Below, one piece after another: positions 38,972 to 50,671 of a stretch of 61,513 bases of DNA. The notes under the pieces are model-generated. The model had not been told where the DNA came from and did no database searches. It saw only the letters and a list, made by a program, of their open reading frames with translations. The position numbers and the translations under genes are program-made. How positions within the stretch are numbered: the stretch's first letter is position 1; the number at the start of each line of letters is the position of its first letter. This stretch comes from Maricaulis sp. (lineage in GTDB: Bacteria > Pseudomonadota > Alphaproteobacteria > Caulobacterales > Maricaulaceae): assembly GCA_017643585.1 (NCBI GenBank), contig JAEPND010000014.1:2270-63782 (forward strand), in the 5' to 3' direction.

Positions 38972-40725
38972 AGCTGTGGCCGTTCCGTCGACCTGTTTCC
39001 ACTGAAACAGTCAACCCGGCGCTGCCGCCTCTGGCGGAAGCTGCGCCGGCGGACGTGTCACGCCTGCTGCGGTTGGAGAGCGACGAGGCCCAGGCTCTGG
39101 ACCAGGCGCGCTCGCGTCTGAGAATTCTGGGTCTTGCCGTGGCTGTGGGGTTTGGTCTTCTGGCCCTGCGATCTGTCGAGATGGCTGTGGCCAACCCGGT
39201 GGATGTCGGCAGTGATGCGAGCAATACGGTGGCGGCTGTTGATCGCGGAGAGATCTTCGACCGTACTGGCCAGGTGTTGGCGACGACGCTGGAAACACAC
39301 TCTCTTTATGCAGATCCGACCCAGGTTTGGGATGCCGGCGAGACCGCCGAGGCGCTGGCCGGCGTGTTGCCGGGGCTGGATGTCGAGCGGGTAGTCCGGG
39401 ATCTGTCTTCGCGCCGGCGCTTTGTCTGGATCCAGCGCAATCTGACCCCGAGACAGCGTCAGGCCGTATTTGCGCTTGGGCTTCCCGGAGTCGGGTTTCG
39501 CACCGAGCCGCGCCGCGTTTATCCGCGCGGCCGCCTGGCCTCCCATGTGGTCGGCTATACAGATCGCGACCTCGCCGGCCTGGCCGGCGCGGAACGCGCC
39601 TTCAATTCAGCGCTGTCGTCGGGAGACGGCCGCCCGGTTGCTCTGTCGATCGACATGGCCGTGCAATTCCATCTCGATGAGGTTTTGCGGGCAAGCATGA
39701 TCGAGTTCGACGCACTCGCGGCGTCCGGGGTCGTCATGAATGTGCGGACGGGAGAAATCGTCGGGATGGTCTCGCTGCCGGATTTCGATCCGAACCGTCC
39801 CATGCAGAGCGAGGCGCGAGAACGTCTGAACCGGTCCGCCCAATCCGTCTACGAAATGGGCTCGACCTTCAAGGCGTTCACTGTGGCCCTGGCCCTGGAG
39901 ACGGGCACTGCGACACTGGAGAGCGGCTATGACGCATCCAACCCGCTGCAGCTGGGTGGTCACACAATCAATGACTATCACGCGGAAGACCGTTGGCTGA
40001 CCCTTTCGGAAGTTTTCACGCATTCCTCCAATATCGGCTCTTCGCTGATAGCGCTTGAGGTGGGCTCGGAAGCCCAGCGAGGGTTTCTGGGTGATTTGCG
40101 CTTGCTTGAGCGTGCCCCGATCGAGCTGATCGAAAGCGCCGACCCGCTGCTGCCGCGCCAATGGGCGCAAACCGAAACGGCCACGATTTCCTATGGCCAC
40201 GGCATTGCCGTCAGCCCCATTGCGACGATCGCCGCTTTTGCAGCGATCGCGAATGACGGGGTTTATGTGCCGCCGACCCTTCAGCCGGTCGCCGCCAACG
40301 AGACCATCGTCGGTGAGCGTGTGATGAGTTCCGAGACCGCGCGCGATGTGCTGGCGCTGATGCGGGAGAACGTAACGGATGGCACCGGTGGCAGCGCCGA
40401 GGCCGCCGGTTATCGCGTCGCCGGCAAGACCGGGACGGCGGAAAAGCCGCATCGCGGCGGGTATGACAGTAGCCGCCTTATTTCCTCCTTCTCTGCCGTG
40501 TTCCCTTATGACGACCCGCAATATGCGGTGCTGGTGTTGTTGGACGAACCGCAAGGCAATGAATCGACCTATGGCTACGCCACGGGGGGATGGACAGCTG
40601 CGCCGGCGACGGGGGAGATCATCTCCCGTATTGCGCCGATCCTCGGAGTTGAACGCTCGAACGAAGATCATGACAGTCGTGCCGCGCTGGTTCGTGCCGC
40701 GCTGATGCCGGAGGATTATCCGTGA
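38968..40725 (+). CDS. ftsI: Division-specific peptidoglycan transpeptidase FtsI (PBP3)
   Basis: 585 residues. A single N-terminal membrane helix (about 47-66) is preceded by an extended cytoplasmic tail. A PBP dimerisation domain (about 90-230) contains RGEIFDRTGQVLATT. The transpeptidase domain has the active-site motif STFK (in YEMGSTFKAF), SSN (HSSNIGSS) and KTG (GKTGTAEKPH). It crosslinks septal peptidoglycan together with FtsW. Overlaps ftsL and murE by 4 bp each. Confidence 0.97.
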   Translation: MKLWPFRRPVSTETVNPALPPLAEAAPADVSRLLRLESDEAQALDQARSRLRILGLAVAVGFGLLALRSVEMAVANPVDVGSDASNTVAAVDRGEIFDRTGQVLATTLETHSLYADPTQVWDAGETAEALAGVLPGLDVERVVRDLSSRRRFVWIQRNLTPRQRQAVFALGLPGVGFRTEPRRVYPRGRLASHVVGYTDRDLAGLAGAERAFNSALSSGDGRPVALSIDMAVQFHLDEVLRASMIEFDALAASGVVMNVRTGEIVGMVSLPDFDPNRPMQSEARERLNRSAQSVYEMGSTFKAFTVALALETGTATLESGYDASNPLQLGGHTINDYHAEDRWLTLSEVFTHSSNIGSSLIALEVGSEAQRGFLGDLRLLERAPIELIESADPLLPRQWAQTETATISYGHGIAVSPIATIAAFAAIANDGVYVPPTLQPVAANETIVGERVMSSETARDVLALMRENVTDGTGGSAEAAGYRVAGKTGTAEKPHRGGYDSSRLISSFSAVFPYDDPQYAVLVLLDEPQGNESTYGYATGGWTAAPATGEIISRIAPILGVERSNEDHDSRAALVRAALMPEDYP

Positions 40726-42176
40726 AACTAGCCGAGCTGCTGCCAGCCTCAGCGCTTGAGCCGGGCTTTGATCAGATCGAAATCATCGGGTTGACCCTGG
40801 ACAGTCGCAAGGTCAAGCCTGGCTGGGTCTTCGCCGCGCTGCCGGGAGTTGCGGTTCATGGCAGTAAATTCGCGACGCAGGCCGCGGCAGCCGGTGCCGC
40901 CGCCATTGTCAGCGATGTGCCTATCGAGGGGCTTGGCATTCCCGTCATCCAGGCGAGCGATGCGCCGGCATTGTTCGCCACGATGGCCGCAGCTTATTAT
41001 CCCGCGCAACCTGCCAATATCGTCGCGATAACAGGTACAAACGGTAAAAGTTCGACCGTCGAGTTTGTCCGTCAGATCTGGACAGCTGCCGGGATCGACG
41101 GAGCCAGCCTCGGCACGCTGGGCGTGGCCCGGGGCAATAGTTCTGAAGTGACCGGTTATACCACGCCGGATGCTGCCGCGCTCCACCGCTCACTGGATGA
41201 GCTGGCCCGCGATGGCGTCACGCATCTGGCTATGGAAGCCTCCAGCCATGGCCTGAAGCAACGCCGGATGGAGGCGGTGAAAGTCACCCTCGCGGCATTC
41301 ACGAATCTGACGCAGGACCATCTGGATTATCACCCGGATTTTGAGGACTATTTTGCGTCCAAAGCGCGTCTCTTCCTGAATTTCATGGAGCCTGGCGCGC
41401 CGGCAATTATCAACACCGACAGCGAGTGGGGCGAGCGCATGGCCGCACTTGCCCGAGAGCGCGGCCTTGAGGTTTTGACCATGGGCTGGCGCGGTGAGGA
41501 CTTGCAAATCTGCGAAATCACCCCGCGCGCAGCCAGCCAGGATGTTGTGTTCCGTTGGAAAGGCGACGAAACGCGTCTGAATATCCCGCTGGTGGGTGAG
41601 TTCCAGATTCTCAATGCGCTCGCCGCAGCAGCGATCACTCTGACAGGCGGTATCAAACCCGCGATTGTCTTCGATACCCTGGCGCAGCTGGGCGGTGTGC
41701 CCGGTCGCCTCGACAAGGTTGGTGAAACTGCCGCCGGTGCCCCGGTTCTGGTGGATTACGCGCACACACCGGACGGGCTGGACAAGCTGTTGCGTGCCGC
41801 GCGCCCCCATACCAAGGGGTGGGTGATCGTGGTCTTCGGGTGCGGTGGTGACCGCGATCCGGACAAGCGTGCGAAGATGGGTGCAATCGCCCAGAAGCTG
41901 GCGGACATCGCCATCATCACGGATGATAATCCACGATCCGAGGATCCGGACCTGATCCGCGCTGCGATCAAGAGCGGGTGTCCAGACGGTATCGAGATCG
42001 CTGATCGGCGCGAGGCAATCAATCACGGCGTTGGCCTGTTGCGAGAGGGCGATTGCCTTCTGGTTGCCGGCAAGGGGCATGAGACCGGCCAAACCATTGC
42101 CGGCGTGGTTCATCCCTTTGATGATCGCGCCGTATCGCGCGACGCCCTGGACGCTTTGGAGGTCCGGCATGTCTAA
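40722..42176 (+). CDS. murE: UDP-MurNAc-L-Ala-D-Glu:meso-DAP ligase MurE
   Basis: 484 residues with the Mur-ligase three-domain order. The N-terminal UDP-binding part has LDSRKVKPGWVFAALPG; the ATP loop is GTNGKSSTVEF. The C-terminal motif DDNPRSEDP is the DNPR signature specific for meso-diaminopimelate, which identifies the third residue of the stem peptide in this organism. Acts in the cytoplasm. GTG start, overlapping ftsI by 4 bp; the last 8 bp overlap murF. Confidence 0.97.
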   Translation: MKLAELLPASALEPGFDQIEIIGLTLDSRKVKPGWVFAALPGVAVHGSKFATQAAAAGAAAIVSDVPIEGLGIPVIQASDAPALFATMAAAYYPAQPANIVAITGTNGKSSTVEFVRQIWTAAGIDGASLGTLGVARGNSSEVTGYTTPDAAALHRSLDELARDGVTHLAMEASSHGLKQRRMEAVKVTLAAFTNLTQDHLDYHPDFEDYFASKARLFLNFMEPGAPAIINTDSEWGERMAALARERGLEVLTMGWRGEDLQICEITPRAASQDVVFRWKGDETRLNIPLVGEFQILNALAAAAITLTGGIKPAIVFDTLAQLGGVPGRLDKVGETAAGAPVLVDYAHTPDGLDKLLRAARPHTKGWVIVVFGCGGDRDPDKRAKMGAIAQKLADIAIITDDNPRSEDPDLIRAAIKSGCPDGIEIADRREAINHGVGLLREGDCLLVAGKGHETGQTIAGVVHPFDDRAVSRDALDALEVRHV

Positions 42177-43581
42177 ACCGCTCTGGACTGCGAAACAGGC
42201 GCTGGCCGCAGCGGGGGGAGAGCTGGTTGGCGCGTATGACTGGACGTGCAATGGCATCTCGATCGATACGCGCACCATTTGCCCCGGCGATCTCTTTGTT
42301 GCCTTGAGGGATGTGCGTGACGGACATGATTTTGTCCCCGATGCGATGGCGCGCGGCGCCGCAGCAGCCTTGGTCGAGCGGTCAGACGGACTACCCGGTG
42401 CACATCTGAAAGTCCCTGACAGTCTCGACGCTTTGCGGGCACTAGGCGCGGCCGCCCGCGACCGCTGTTCCGGCATTCGTGTTGCGGTAACGGGCAGTGT
42501 CGGCAAGACCAGCGTGAAAGAGGCCATCGCGGCCGTGTTCCGTGCTGCGGGGCCCGCGCACTGGAGTGTGAAGTCCTACAACAATCACTGGGGCGTGCCG
42601 CTGACACTCGCCCGCATGCCGGCTGACACCCAGCGTGCCGTGTTTGAAATGGGAATGAACCATGCCGGCGAGATCCGTGATCTGTCAGCGCTGGTGCAAC
42701 CCCATGTCACGCTGATCACGCGGATCGGCGAAGCCCATCTGGAAAACCTTGGTTCGATCGAGGCCATTGCAGACGCCAAGTCCGAGATTTTCGAGGGCAT
42801 GGAACCTGATGGAGTCGCCGTCATTCCGGCGGACGACCCTCTGTGCGACCGGATTGCTCAACATGCGCGTAATTCCTCAGCCGCCTTCCTGCTGGAATTT
42901 GGCCGGGCCGCACACGCCGCTGTTCGGATTGAAGAATTCGAGACCGGTCTGGACGGGAGCCGTGGCCGGATCAATGTGATGGGCAATCGCATTCCCTTCC
43001 GGCTGGCGGCGTCCGGCGAGCATTGGGCGTGGAATGTCGCGGCGGTTTTTGCGGCTGCGGCAGCAACCGGGCTGGACGCGCGCGATGTCGCCGAGGCACT
43101 GAGCCAGGTAGATGCGGCAGCTGGCCGAGGTCGCGCCGTCGAAATAGCGCTGCCAGGCGGCGGCGAGGCCACTTTGCTGGACGATGCCTATAACGCCAAT
43201 CCCGTATCGATGCGCGCTGCGATGAGCGCGCTGGGTGCGGCTCAGCCGGCGGGCGATGGGCGTCGTATCGCCGTTCTGGGCGACATGCTGGAGCTCGGCT
43301 CAGCAGGACCGGGTCTGCACGCCGAACTGGTGGAGCCTTTGCTCGACGCTAACACTGATCTGGTTTTTTGCTGCGGCTCTCTGATGAAACACCTGCATGA
43401 TGCCTTGCCCGCAGCAATGCGCGCGGGCTATGCGAAAAGCGCCAGAGAGGTGCTTGAGCCGCTTAAATCTGAGCTTCGATCGGGGGATGTCGTGCTGATG
43501 AAAGGCTCCAACGGATCCGGGCTCCACAAGATTGCCGCAGTTCTGGCCGATGGCACTGCATTCGATCTGACGGAGGCCTGA
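42169..43581 (+). CDS. murF: UDP-MurNAc-tripeptide:D-Ala-D-Ala ligase MurF
   Basis: 470 residues from ATG 42169, inside the murE end; a frame extending to 42031 overlaps murE deeply and was rejected. IDTRTICPGDLFVALRD at the N terminus, ATP loop VTGSVGKTSVKE, central-domain FEMGMNHAGEI, and C-terminal DDAYNANPVSMRAAM with LGDMLELG are MurF motifs. It adds D-Ala-D-Ala to finish the pentapeptide precursor. Confidence 0.96.
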   Translation: MSKPLWTAKQALAAAGGELVGAYDWTCNGISIDTRTICPGDLFVALRDVRDGHDFVPDAMARGAAAALVERSDGLPGAHLKVPDSLDALRALGAAARDRCSGIRVAVTGSVGKTSVKEAIAAVFRAAGPAHWSVKSYNNHWGVPLTLARMPADTQRAVFEMGMNHAGEIRDLSALVQPHVTLITRIGEAHLENLGSIEAIADAKSEIFEGMEPDGVAVIPADDPLCDRIAQHARNSSAAFLLEFGRAAHAAVRIEEFETGLDGSRGRINVMGNRIPFRLAASGEHWAWNVAAVFAAAAATGLDARDVAEALSQVDAAAGRGRAVEIALPGGGEATLLDDAYNANPVSMRAAMSALGAAQPAGDGRRIAVLGDMLELGSAGPGLHAELVEPLLDANTDLVFCCGSLMKHLHDALPAAMRAGYAKSAREVLEPLKSELRSGDVVLMKGSNGSGLHKIAAVLADGTAFDLTEA

Positions 43582-43587
43582 CCGCCA

Positions 43588-44691
43588 ATGCTCTATCTGT
43601 TGTTCGCGCCGCTTGCAGAGGATCTGCAACTGGCGAACTTGTTCCGCTATATCACGTTTAGAACGGGTGGTGCCTTGATGACGGCGATGCTGATCGCCTT
43701 CGTTTTCGGCAAGCCGATGATCAGCTGGTTGCGCCGCAAGCAGGGCAAGGGTCAGCCCATTCGCGAGGAAGGCATTCAGCGCCACGTGGTGGAAAAGGCC
43801 GGCACCCCGACCATGGGCGGTTTCCTGATCCTGTTGGGTGTCATGGTCGGCACGCTGTTATGGTCGGACCTGACCAATCAATATGTCTGGATCGTGATTT
43901 TCGTGACGGCTGGCTTCGGTCTGATCGGCTTTGTCGATGACTATATGAAGGTGACCAAGCAGAGCACGGCTGGGTTTGGCGGCAAGTTCAAGCTGTTGTT
44001 CGAATTCACCATTGCGGCTATCGCGGTGTTCTGGGCCACCAGCGTCGCACGTGCCAACGGCATGGATGCCGGGCTTGAGACGTCGATTGCCTTCCCCTTC
44101 TTCAAGGACTTCCTGATCAATATCGGGCCGCTCTTCTATGTCTTTGGCTGTATCGTCATTGTCGGCTCGGGCAATGCCGTGAACATGACGGACGGGCTGG
44201 ACGGGCTGGCCATTGTCCCGGTCATGATTGCCGCCGCGACTTTCGGCGTCATCGCCTACCTGGTCGGCCGGGTCGATTTTGCCGAATACCTGCAGGTCCA
44301 CCACACGCCGGGAACCAGTGAGTTGCTGGTCTTCTGTGGTGCGCTTCTCGGCGCGGGGCTTGGCTTCCTGTGGTGGAATGCTCCCCCTGCGATGATCTTC
44401 ATGGGCGATACCGGGTCGCTATCGCTCGGCGGCGCGCTTGGGGCCATCGCCATTGCCGTCAAGCACGAGATCGTGCTGGCGATTGTCGGCGGTCTCTTTG
44501 TTCTGGAAATGGTGTCGGTCATGGTCCAGGTGGCCAGTTTCAAATTGACCGGGAAACGTGTTTTCCGCATGGCGCCCATCCATCACCACTTCGAGAAAAA
44601 GGGCTGGGCTGAGCCGACCATCGTCATCCGTTTCTGGATTATTGCAGTCATTCTCGCATTAATCGGACTCGCAACACTCAAATTGAGGTAA
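43588..44691 (+). CDS. mraY: Phospho-MurNAc-pentapeptide translocase MraY
   Basis: 367 residues, ten membrane helices. Conserved catalytic pieces: [18 protein letters not shown] with the Asp-Asp pair, [28 protein letters not shown], and the C-terminal [11 protein letters not shown]. It attaches phospho-MurNAc-pentapeptide to undecaprenyl phosphate to make lipid I in the inner membrane. Six bases after murF, 11 before murD. Confidence 0.98.
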   Translation: MLYLLFAPLAEDLQLANLFRYITFRTGGALMTAMLIAFVFGKPMISWLRRKQGKGQPIREEGIQRHVVEKAGTPTMGGFLILLGVMVGTLLWSDLTNQYVWIVIFVTAGFGLIGFVDDYMKVTKQSTAGFGGKFKLLFEFTIAAIAVFWATSVARANGMDAGLETSIAFPFFKDFLINIGPLFYVFGCIVIVGSGNAVNMTDGLDGLAIVPVMIAAATFGVIAYLVGRVDFAEYLQVHHTPGTSELLVFCGALLGAGLGFLWWNAPPAMIFMGDTGSLSLGGALGAIAIAVKHEIVLAIVGGLFVLEMVSVMVQVASFKLTGKRVFRMAPIHHHFEKKGWAEPTIVIRFWIIAVILALIGLATLKLR

Positions 44692-44702
44692 ACTGCAACC
44701 AG

Positions 44703-46121
44703 ATGATCCCGATCCATTCATATAAGGGCCGACGCGTGGCTGTGTTCGGATTGGGGCGCACAGGTATTGCGGCCGCCAAAGCCCTGGAAGCCGGAGGCGC
44801 GGAGGTGTCGTCATGGGACGATTCCGAAACCGCACGCGCGAATGCCGAAGCGGCGGGTGTGCATTTGGATGATCTCAATCGCCGGGATTGGGGCGACATC
44901 GCCGCGCTGATCCTCTCTCCCGGTATACCTCTGACCCATCCCAAGCCACATCGCATGGTGGAGCTGGCCCAGTCTGTCGGGGCTCCGGTCATCGGCGATA
45001 TCGAGCTGTTCGCTCGCACCCTGGCCGAGATGCCGGAACATCGCCGACCGAAAATCATCGGCGTGACCGGAACCAATGGCAAATCCACCACCTCTGCCTT
45101 GATCGGACACATTCTCCGGGAAACCGGCCGCAATGCGATCGTGGCCGGCAATATCGGCGACGCCATTCTGGCCCAGGACCCGCCGCGTCCGGGATCCTAT
45201 TACGTCCTCGAGCTGTCGAGCTATCAAATCGATCTGACCCAGACATTGGAATGCGATGTCGCCGTCCTGCTCAATATCTCGCCAGACCATCTGGACCGCC
45301 ATGGTGGATTTGACGGCTATTTCGCCGCCAAGAAGCGGCTGTTCGACATGCAGGGTAACCGGGGCATCGCCATTATCGGGATCGATGATGACGAGACCAA
45401 CGCCTTCTATTCCAGCCTGCGTCAACGCCGTCGCGAGGAACAGATCATCCCCATTTCTGCCGGGCGGGTGTTTGCGCGTGGCGTCTATGCGCTTGGTGAC
45501 CGAGTCTATGACGCGCTGGACAGTGCCTCCCACCCGCTCGTGGACCTGACCAAGGCACAGGCCCTGCCGGGCAGACACAATGCACAGAATGTCGCTGCGG
45601 CCCTCGCAGCCGTGCGCATGCTGGGTATCGGTGGTCGCGCTGCCGCGGATGCGATCGCCAGTTTTGGTGGCTTGCCCCACCGTCAGGAAGTGGTTGCGAA
45701 TGAAGCGGGCGTACGCTTCGTCAATGACAGTAAGGCGACCAATGCGGAAGCCGCATTGCAGGCGATCAATTGCTACAGCGATATCTACTGGATTGCGGGC
45801 GGGAGAGCCAAGGAAGACGGGCTCGAGGTGCTCGAACCGTCTCTTCACCGTATCCGCAAGGCGTATCTGATCGGGGAAGCGCAGAATCAGTTCGCGACCG
45901 AACTGGATGGCAAGGTGAGATGGCAAAAATGCGGAGACCTGGCTAACGCACTCGCAGCGGCCCGCGCGGATACAGCCGGGTCACCCGGATCTGTCGTGCT
46001 GCTCTCGCCAGCGGCAGCGTCGTTTGACCAGTTCAAGAGTTTCGAGGAACGCGGTGAGGCGTTTGCCCGCCTGGTGCTCGATCAATCGGCGACGGTGGTC
46101 GCGGCTGGAGGCGCCGGTTGA
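44703..46121 (+). CDS. murD: UDP-MurNAc-L-Ala:D-Glu ligase MurD
   Basis: 472 residues. An N-terminal Rossmann-like domain (VAVFGLGRTGIAAAKAL) is followed by LILSPGIPL, the ATP-binding GVTGTNGKSTTSALI, LELSSYQID, the NISPDHLDRHGGF motif, and the C-terminal VNDSKATNAEAAL and LLSPAAASFDQFKSFEERG. It adds D-glutamate to UDP-MurNAc-L-Ala. The stop overlaps the ftsW start as TTGA. Confidence 0.97.
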   Translation: MIPIHSYKGRRVAVFGLGRTGIAAAKALEAGGAEVSSWDDSETARANAEAAGVHLDDLNRRDWGDIAALILSPGIPLTHPKPHRMVELAQSVGAPVIGDIELFARTLAEMPEHRRPKIIGVTGTNGKSTTSALIGHILRETGRNAIVAGNIGDAILAQDPPRPGSYYVLELSSYQIDLTQTLECDVAVLLNISPDHLDRHGGFDGYFAAKKRLFDMQGNRGIAIIGIDDDETNAFYSSLRQRRREEQIIPISAGRVFARGVYALGDRVYDALDSASHPLVDLTKAQALPGRHNAQNVAAALAAVRMLGIGGRAAADAIASFGGLPHRQEVVANEAGVRFVNDSKATNAEAALQAINCYSDIYWIAGGRAKEDGLEVLEPSLHRIRKAYLIGEAQNQFATELDGKVRWQKCGDLANALAAARADTAGSPGSVVLLSPAAASFDQFKSFEERGEAFARLVLDQSATVVAAGGAG

Positions 46122-47245
46122 ATACCCTGGCTCCCCGCGCTGCGATCTCCTGGTGGCGCGGTATCGATCGGACATTGCTGTTTGTTGTGCTCGCGCTGAT
46201 CGCGGCCGGCCTGATGTTGTCGATGGCCGCCAGTCCTGCGGCCGCTGACCGACTGGGTATCGAGGACCCGTTCTTCTTCCTCTACCGCCAGAGTGTCTTC
46301 GCAACCCTCTCCCTGATTGGCCTGTTGGCCATTTCTGCCCTGTCGCCCACGGGCGCGCGACGGCTGGCCGCCACCGCCTTGCTGGGCTCGCTCGCCTTGA
46401 TGGTCGCGATGCCTTTCATCGGGCACGAGGTGAAGGGCGCGACGCGCTGGATCCGCATTGGCAGTTTCGGTCTTCAGCCGTCCGAATTCCTGAAACCCGC
46501 CCTGGTCGTAACCGCTGCCTGGCTGTTCGCCGAGGAAAAGCGGGGGGCGCCGGTGCCGGGCCGGATTATTGCCTTTGCTATCTTTCTCGTCTCGATCGGG
46601 CTGTTGATGATCCAGCCGGATTTCGGCCAGTCCGTTCTCCTGACCCTGTGTTTCGGTGGCGTGTTCTTCGCCTCGGGCCTGTCCTGGATCTGGGTGGCTG
46701 GCCTGGGAGGCCTGGCCGTCGCCGGATCGGGGGCTGCCTATATGATGTTTCCGCACGTTGCCAGTCGGGTAGAACGTTTCCTCGACCCGGAAAGTGGCGA
46801 TACCTACCAGATCGACCGGGCGATGGACGCCATTTCCCGCGGTGGCATTGCCGGCGTTGGCCCCGGCGAGGGCGAGGTGAAACACTTCCTGCCGGACGCC
46901 CACACGGATTTCATCTTCTCGGTCGCAGCCGAGGAATTCGGCCTGCTGGCCTCACTCTCCATCATCGGTCTGTTTTCGATCCTTGTGGCTCGCGCCTGGA
47001 GTCAGGCGATGCGCCTGACCGATCATTTCGCGCAGCTGGCGGTCGCCGGCCTGGCCCTGCAATTCGGATTGCAGGCGCTGGTCAACATCGCTGTGAACTT
47101 GAACCTGATCCCGCCAAAGGGCATGACTTTGCCATTCGTTTCCTACGGGGGATCCTCCATGCTCGCGCTCGCTTTCGGAGCCGGCCTCATGCTGGCCTTC
47201 ACCCGTCGTCGCCCCGGCGCATACTCCAGTCGTTACACCGCATGA
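46118..47245 (+). CDS. ftsW: Septal peptidoglycan glycosyltransferase FtsW
   Basis: 375 residues, ten predicted membrane helices of the SEDS family. Signature segments are KGATRWIRIGSFGLQPSEFLK-type (written in parts: GATRWIRIG, LQPSEFLKPAL), the large extracellular loop with PDAHTDFIFSVAAEEFG, and the C-terminal LPFVSYGGSSMLAL. It polymerises lipid II at the septum with FtsI. The start is TTG 46118, overlapping murD by 4 bp; no nearer ATG fits the N-terminal cytoplasmic segment. Confidence 0.95.
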   Translation: MNTLAPRAAISWWRGIDRTLLFVVLALIAAGLMLSMAASPAAADRLGIEDPFFFLYRQSVFATLSLIGLLAISALSPTGARRLAATALLGSLALMVAMPFIGHEVKGATRWIRIGSFGLQPSEFLKPALVVTAAWLFAEEKRGAPVPGRIIAFAIFLVSIGLLMIQPDFGQSVLLTLCFGGVFFASGLSWIWVAGLGGLAVAGSGAAYMMFPHVASRVERFLDPESGDTYQIDRAMDAISRGGIAGVGPGEGEVKHFLPDAHTDFIFSVAAEEFGLLASLSIIGLFSILVARAWSQAMRLTDHFAQLAVAGLALQFGLQALVNIAVNLNLIPPKGMTLPFVSYGGSSMLALAFGAGLMLAFTRRRPGAYSSRYTA

Positions 47246-48344
47246 CACCCAGACGTTGCCTGATCGCCGCCGGAGGAACCGGCGGACACATGTTTCCTGC
47301 GCGCGCGGCCGCCGAAGCGCTGATCGAGCGCGGCTGGCAGATCCGTCTGGTGACCGATGCGCGTGGCATGAAACACACCGAGGACTTCCCGGCCGTGGCC
47401 GTCGACGAAATCCACGCGGCCAGTCCCTTCACCAAGAACCCGTTGAAACTGCTCAAGGCCGGCGTCGAGCTAACGCGCGGCCTGGCGGAGACCCAGGCCA
47501 TTGTGAAGGCGTGGAAGCCGGATGTTGTGGCCGGTTTCGGCGGTTATCCGGCGTTCCCGGCCATTGCCGCTGCGAGAACGGCAGGCATTCCGTTTTGCAT
47601 TCACGAACAGAATGCGGTGCTTGGCCGGGTCAATCGGACGTTTGCGTCCAAGGCGGGTTTCATTGCGTCCGGTTTCGAGCGCCTCGACCGCCTGCCGGAG
47701 CGGGCTCGCAAGCGCCATATCCTGACGGGCAATCCCCTGCGAGAGCCGATCGTGGACGCGCGAGCCGCCGGTTATCCCGAAATCTCGGATGACAGCCGGA
47801 TCAATCTTCTGGTGCTGGGCGGAAGCCTGGGGGCGCGTATCCTGTCCGAGACGGTTCCGGTGGCGATCGCAATGCTCCCGGAAAAGCTCAAATCTTGCCT
47901 TGATGTCGTCCAACAGACACGCGAAGAAAATCTCGACATGGCGCGAGAGACTTACAGCAAGGCCGGCGTGAACGCCCAGTGCGAGCCCTTTTTCAAGAAT
48001 GTGGGCGAGCTGCTGGCCAGTTCCCATTTCGTGATCGGTCGGGCCGGAGCCTCAACGGTGTCGGAAGTCGCCGGCGTAGGCCGTCCCGCGATTTTCTGTC
48101 CGTTGGGCATCGCCGCTGACGATCACCAGAGCGCCAATACCGAAGGTCTTTACAAGGCGGTGGCGGCGGATGTGCTGCCGGAAGCCGACTTCACTGCAGA
48201 ACGGCTGAGCGAATTGCTGGAAACCCGCCTGTCGAACCCGCAGGATCTGAAAGAACGCGCGGCTGCAGCGCGGGCGTTGGGGCGCCCGGATGCAGCTGAA
48301 GCGCTGGCCAAGGCCGTGGATGGCCTGGTGACAGGAGCAGTTGT

Positions 48345-48348
<4 letters not shown>
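47242..48348 (+). CDS. murG: Lipid II-forming GlcNAc transferase MurG
   Basis: 368 residues from ATG 47242. GT28 family: an N-terminal [10 protein letters not shown] loop, [12 protein letters not shown], the [12 protein letters not shown] motif, then the C-domain [39 protein letters not shown] and DDHQSANTE, which bind UDP-GlcNAc. A peripheral membrane protein on the cytoplasmic face that turns lipid I into lipid II. Overlaps both neighbours by 4 bp; a longer frame from 46648 runs over ftsW and was rejected. Confidence 0.97.
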
Positions 48349-49747
<1,399 letters not shown>

Positions 49748-49751
<4 letters not shown>

Positions 49752-50668
49752 ACCTCATCGAGCGCCTTCCGACCGTTCGCGGCAAATATCTCGAGCATGC
49801 GTCGCTCAAGGACGTCACCTGGCTGCGCGTCGGTGGTCCGGCGGATGTGATGTATCTGCCGGCGGACGAGGCGGACCTGTCGCGTTTCCTCGCTGAAACC
49901 CCGGACGATATCCCTGTGCACGTGCTCGGCGCGGGATCGAATACGCTGGTGCGCGATGGCGGTATCCGCGGTGTTGTCATTCGCCTGGCGGGGACGTTTG
50001 CGCGCACGGAAGTGCTCGAAGGCAAGCGACTGAAGGCGGGCGCCGGTGCGCTGGACAAGATGGTCGCCAAGGCGGCAGCGAAGGCTGGGCTGGCGGGTAT
50101 GGAATATCTGGTTGGAGTGCCGGGCACGATTGGCGGCGCGCTGCGCATGAATGCCGGTTGTTATGACCAGGAAACCAAGGATGTTGTCGTCTCTGTGCGT
50201 GCGATCGACCGCCTGGGCCGCATCATCGAGGCCAGCCCGGAAGAGCTGAACTATTCCTATCGCCATTGTGAGGCGCCTGAGGACTGGATCTTCACCTCGG
50301 CCGTTTTCCAAGGCACGCCGGACGAGCCTGCCGCCATCGAGGCGCGCATGAATGGCATCACCGAACGTCGCGAGGGCACCCAGCCGATCCGTGAGAAGAC
50401 CTCCGGTTCGACTTTTGCCAATCCGGACGCGCCGGGCACGCCCAATCAGCGCCGCTCCTGGCAATTGATCGACAGTGTCGGCGGGCGTGGCTATCGCGTC
50501 GGCGGGGCGTTCTTTTCCGAACAGCACTGTAACTTCCTTATCAATGACGGCACGGCGACCGCGGCAGACCTGGAACAGGTCGGCGAGGATGTGCGCGCCC
50601 GTGTGAAGGAAAAACACGGCGTGGATCTGCGCTGGGAAGTGAAACGGGTTGGGGAGCCCCAGGAGTAA
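49748..50668 (+). CDS. murB: UDP-N-acetylenolpyruvoylglucosamine reductase MurB
   Basis: 306 residues if started at TTG 49748, which overlaps murC by 4 bp like other junctions in this cluster; an upstream in-frame start at 49709 would overlap by 43 bp. FAD-binding parts: [49 protein letters not shown]. The catalytic region SGSTFANPD and [19 protein letters not shown] places it among MurB enzymes with Ser/Cys near the acid site. It reduces enolpyruvyl-UDP-GlcNAc to UDP-MurNAc. Confidence 0.95.
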
Positions 50669-50671
50669 GTC

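Noticed and set aside
41190-42527. 445-codon minus-strand frame across murE/murF
   Set aside because: Runs antisense through two conserved genes; no domain.
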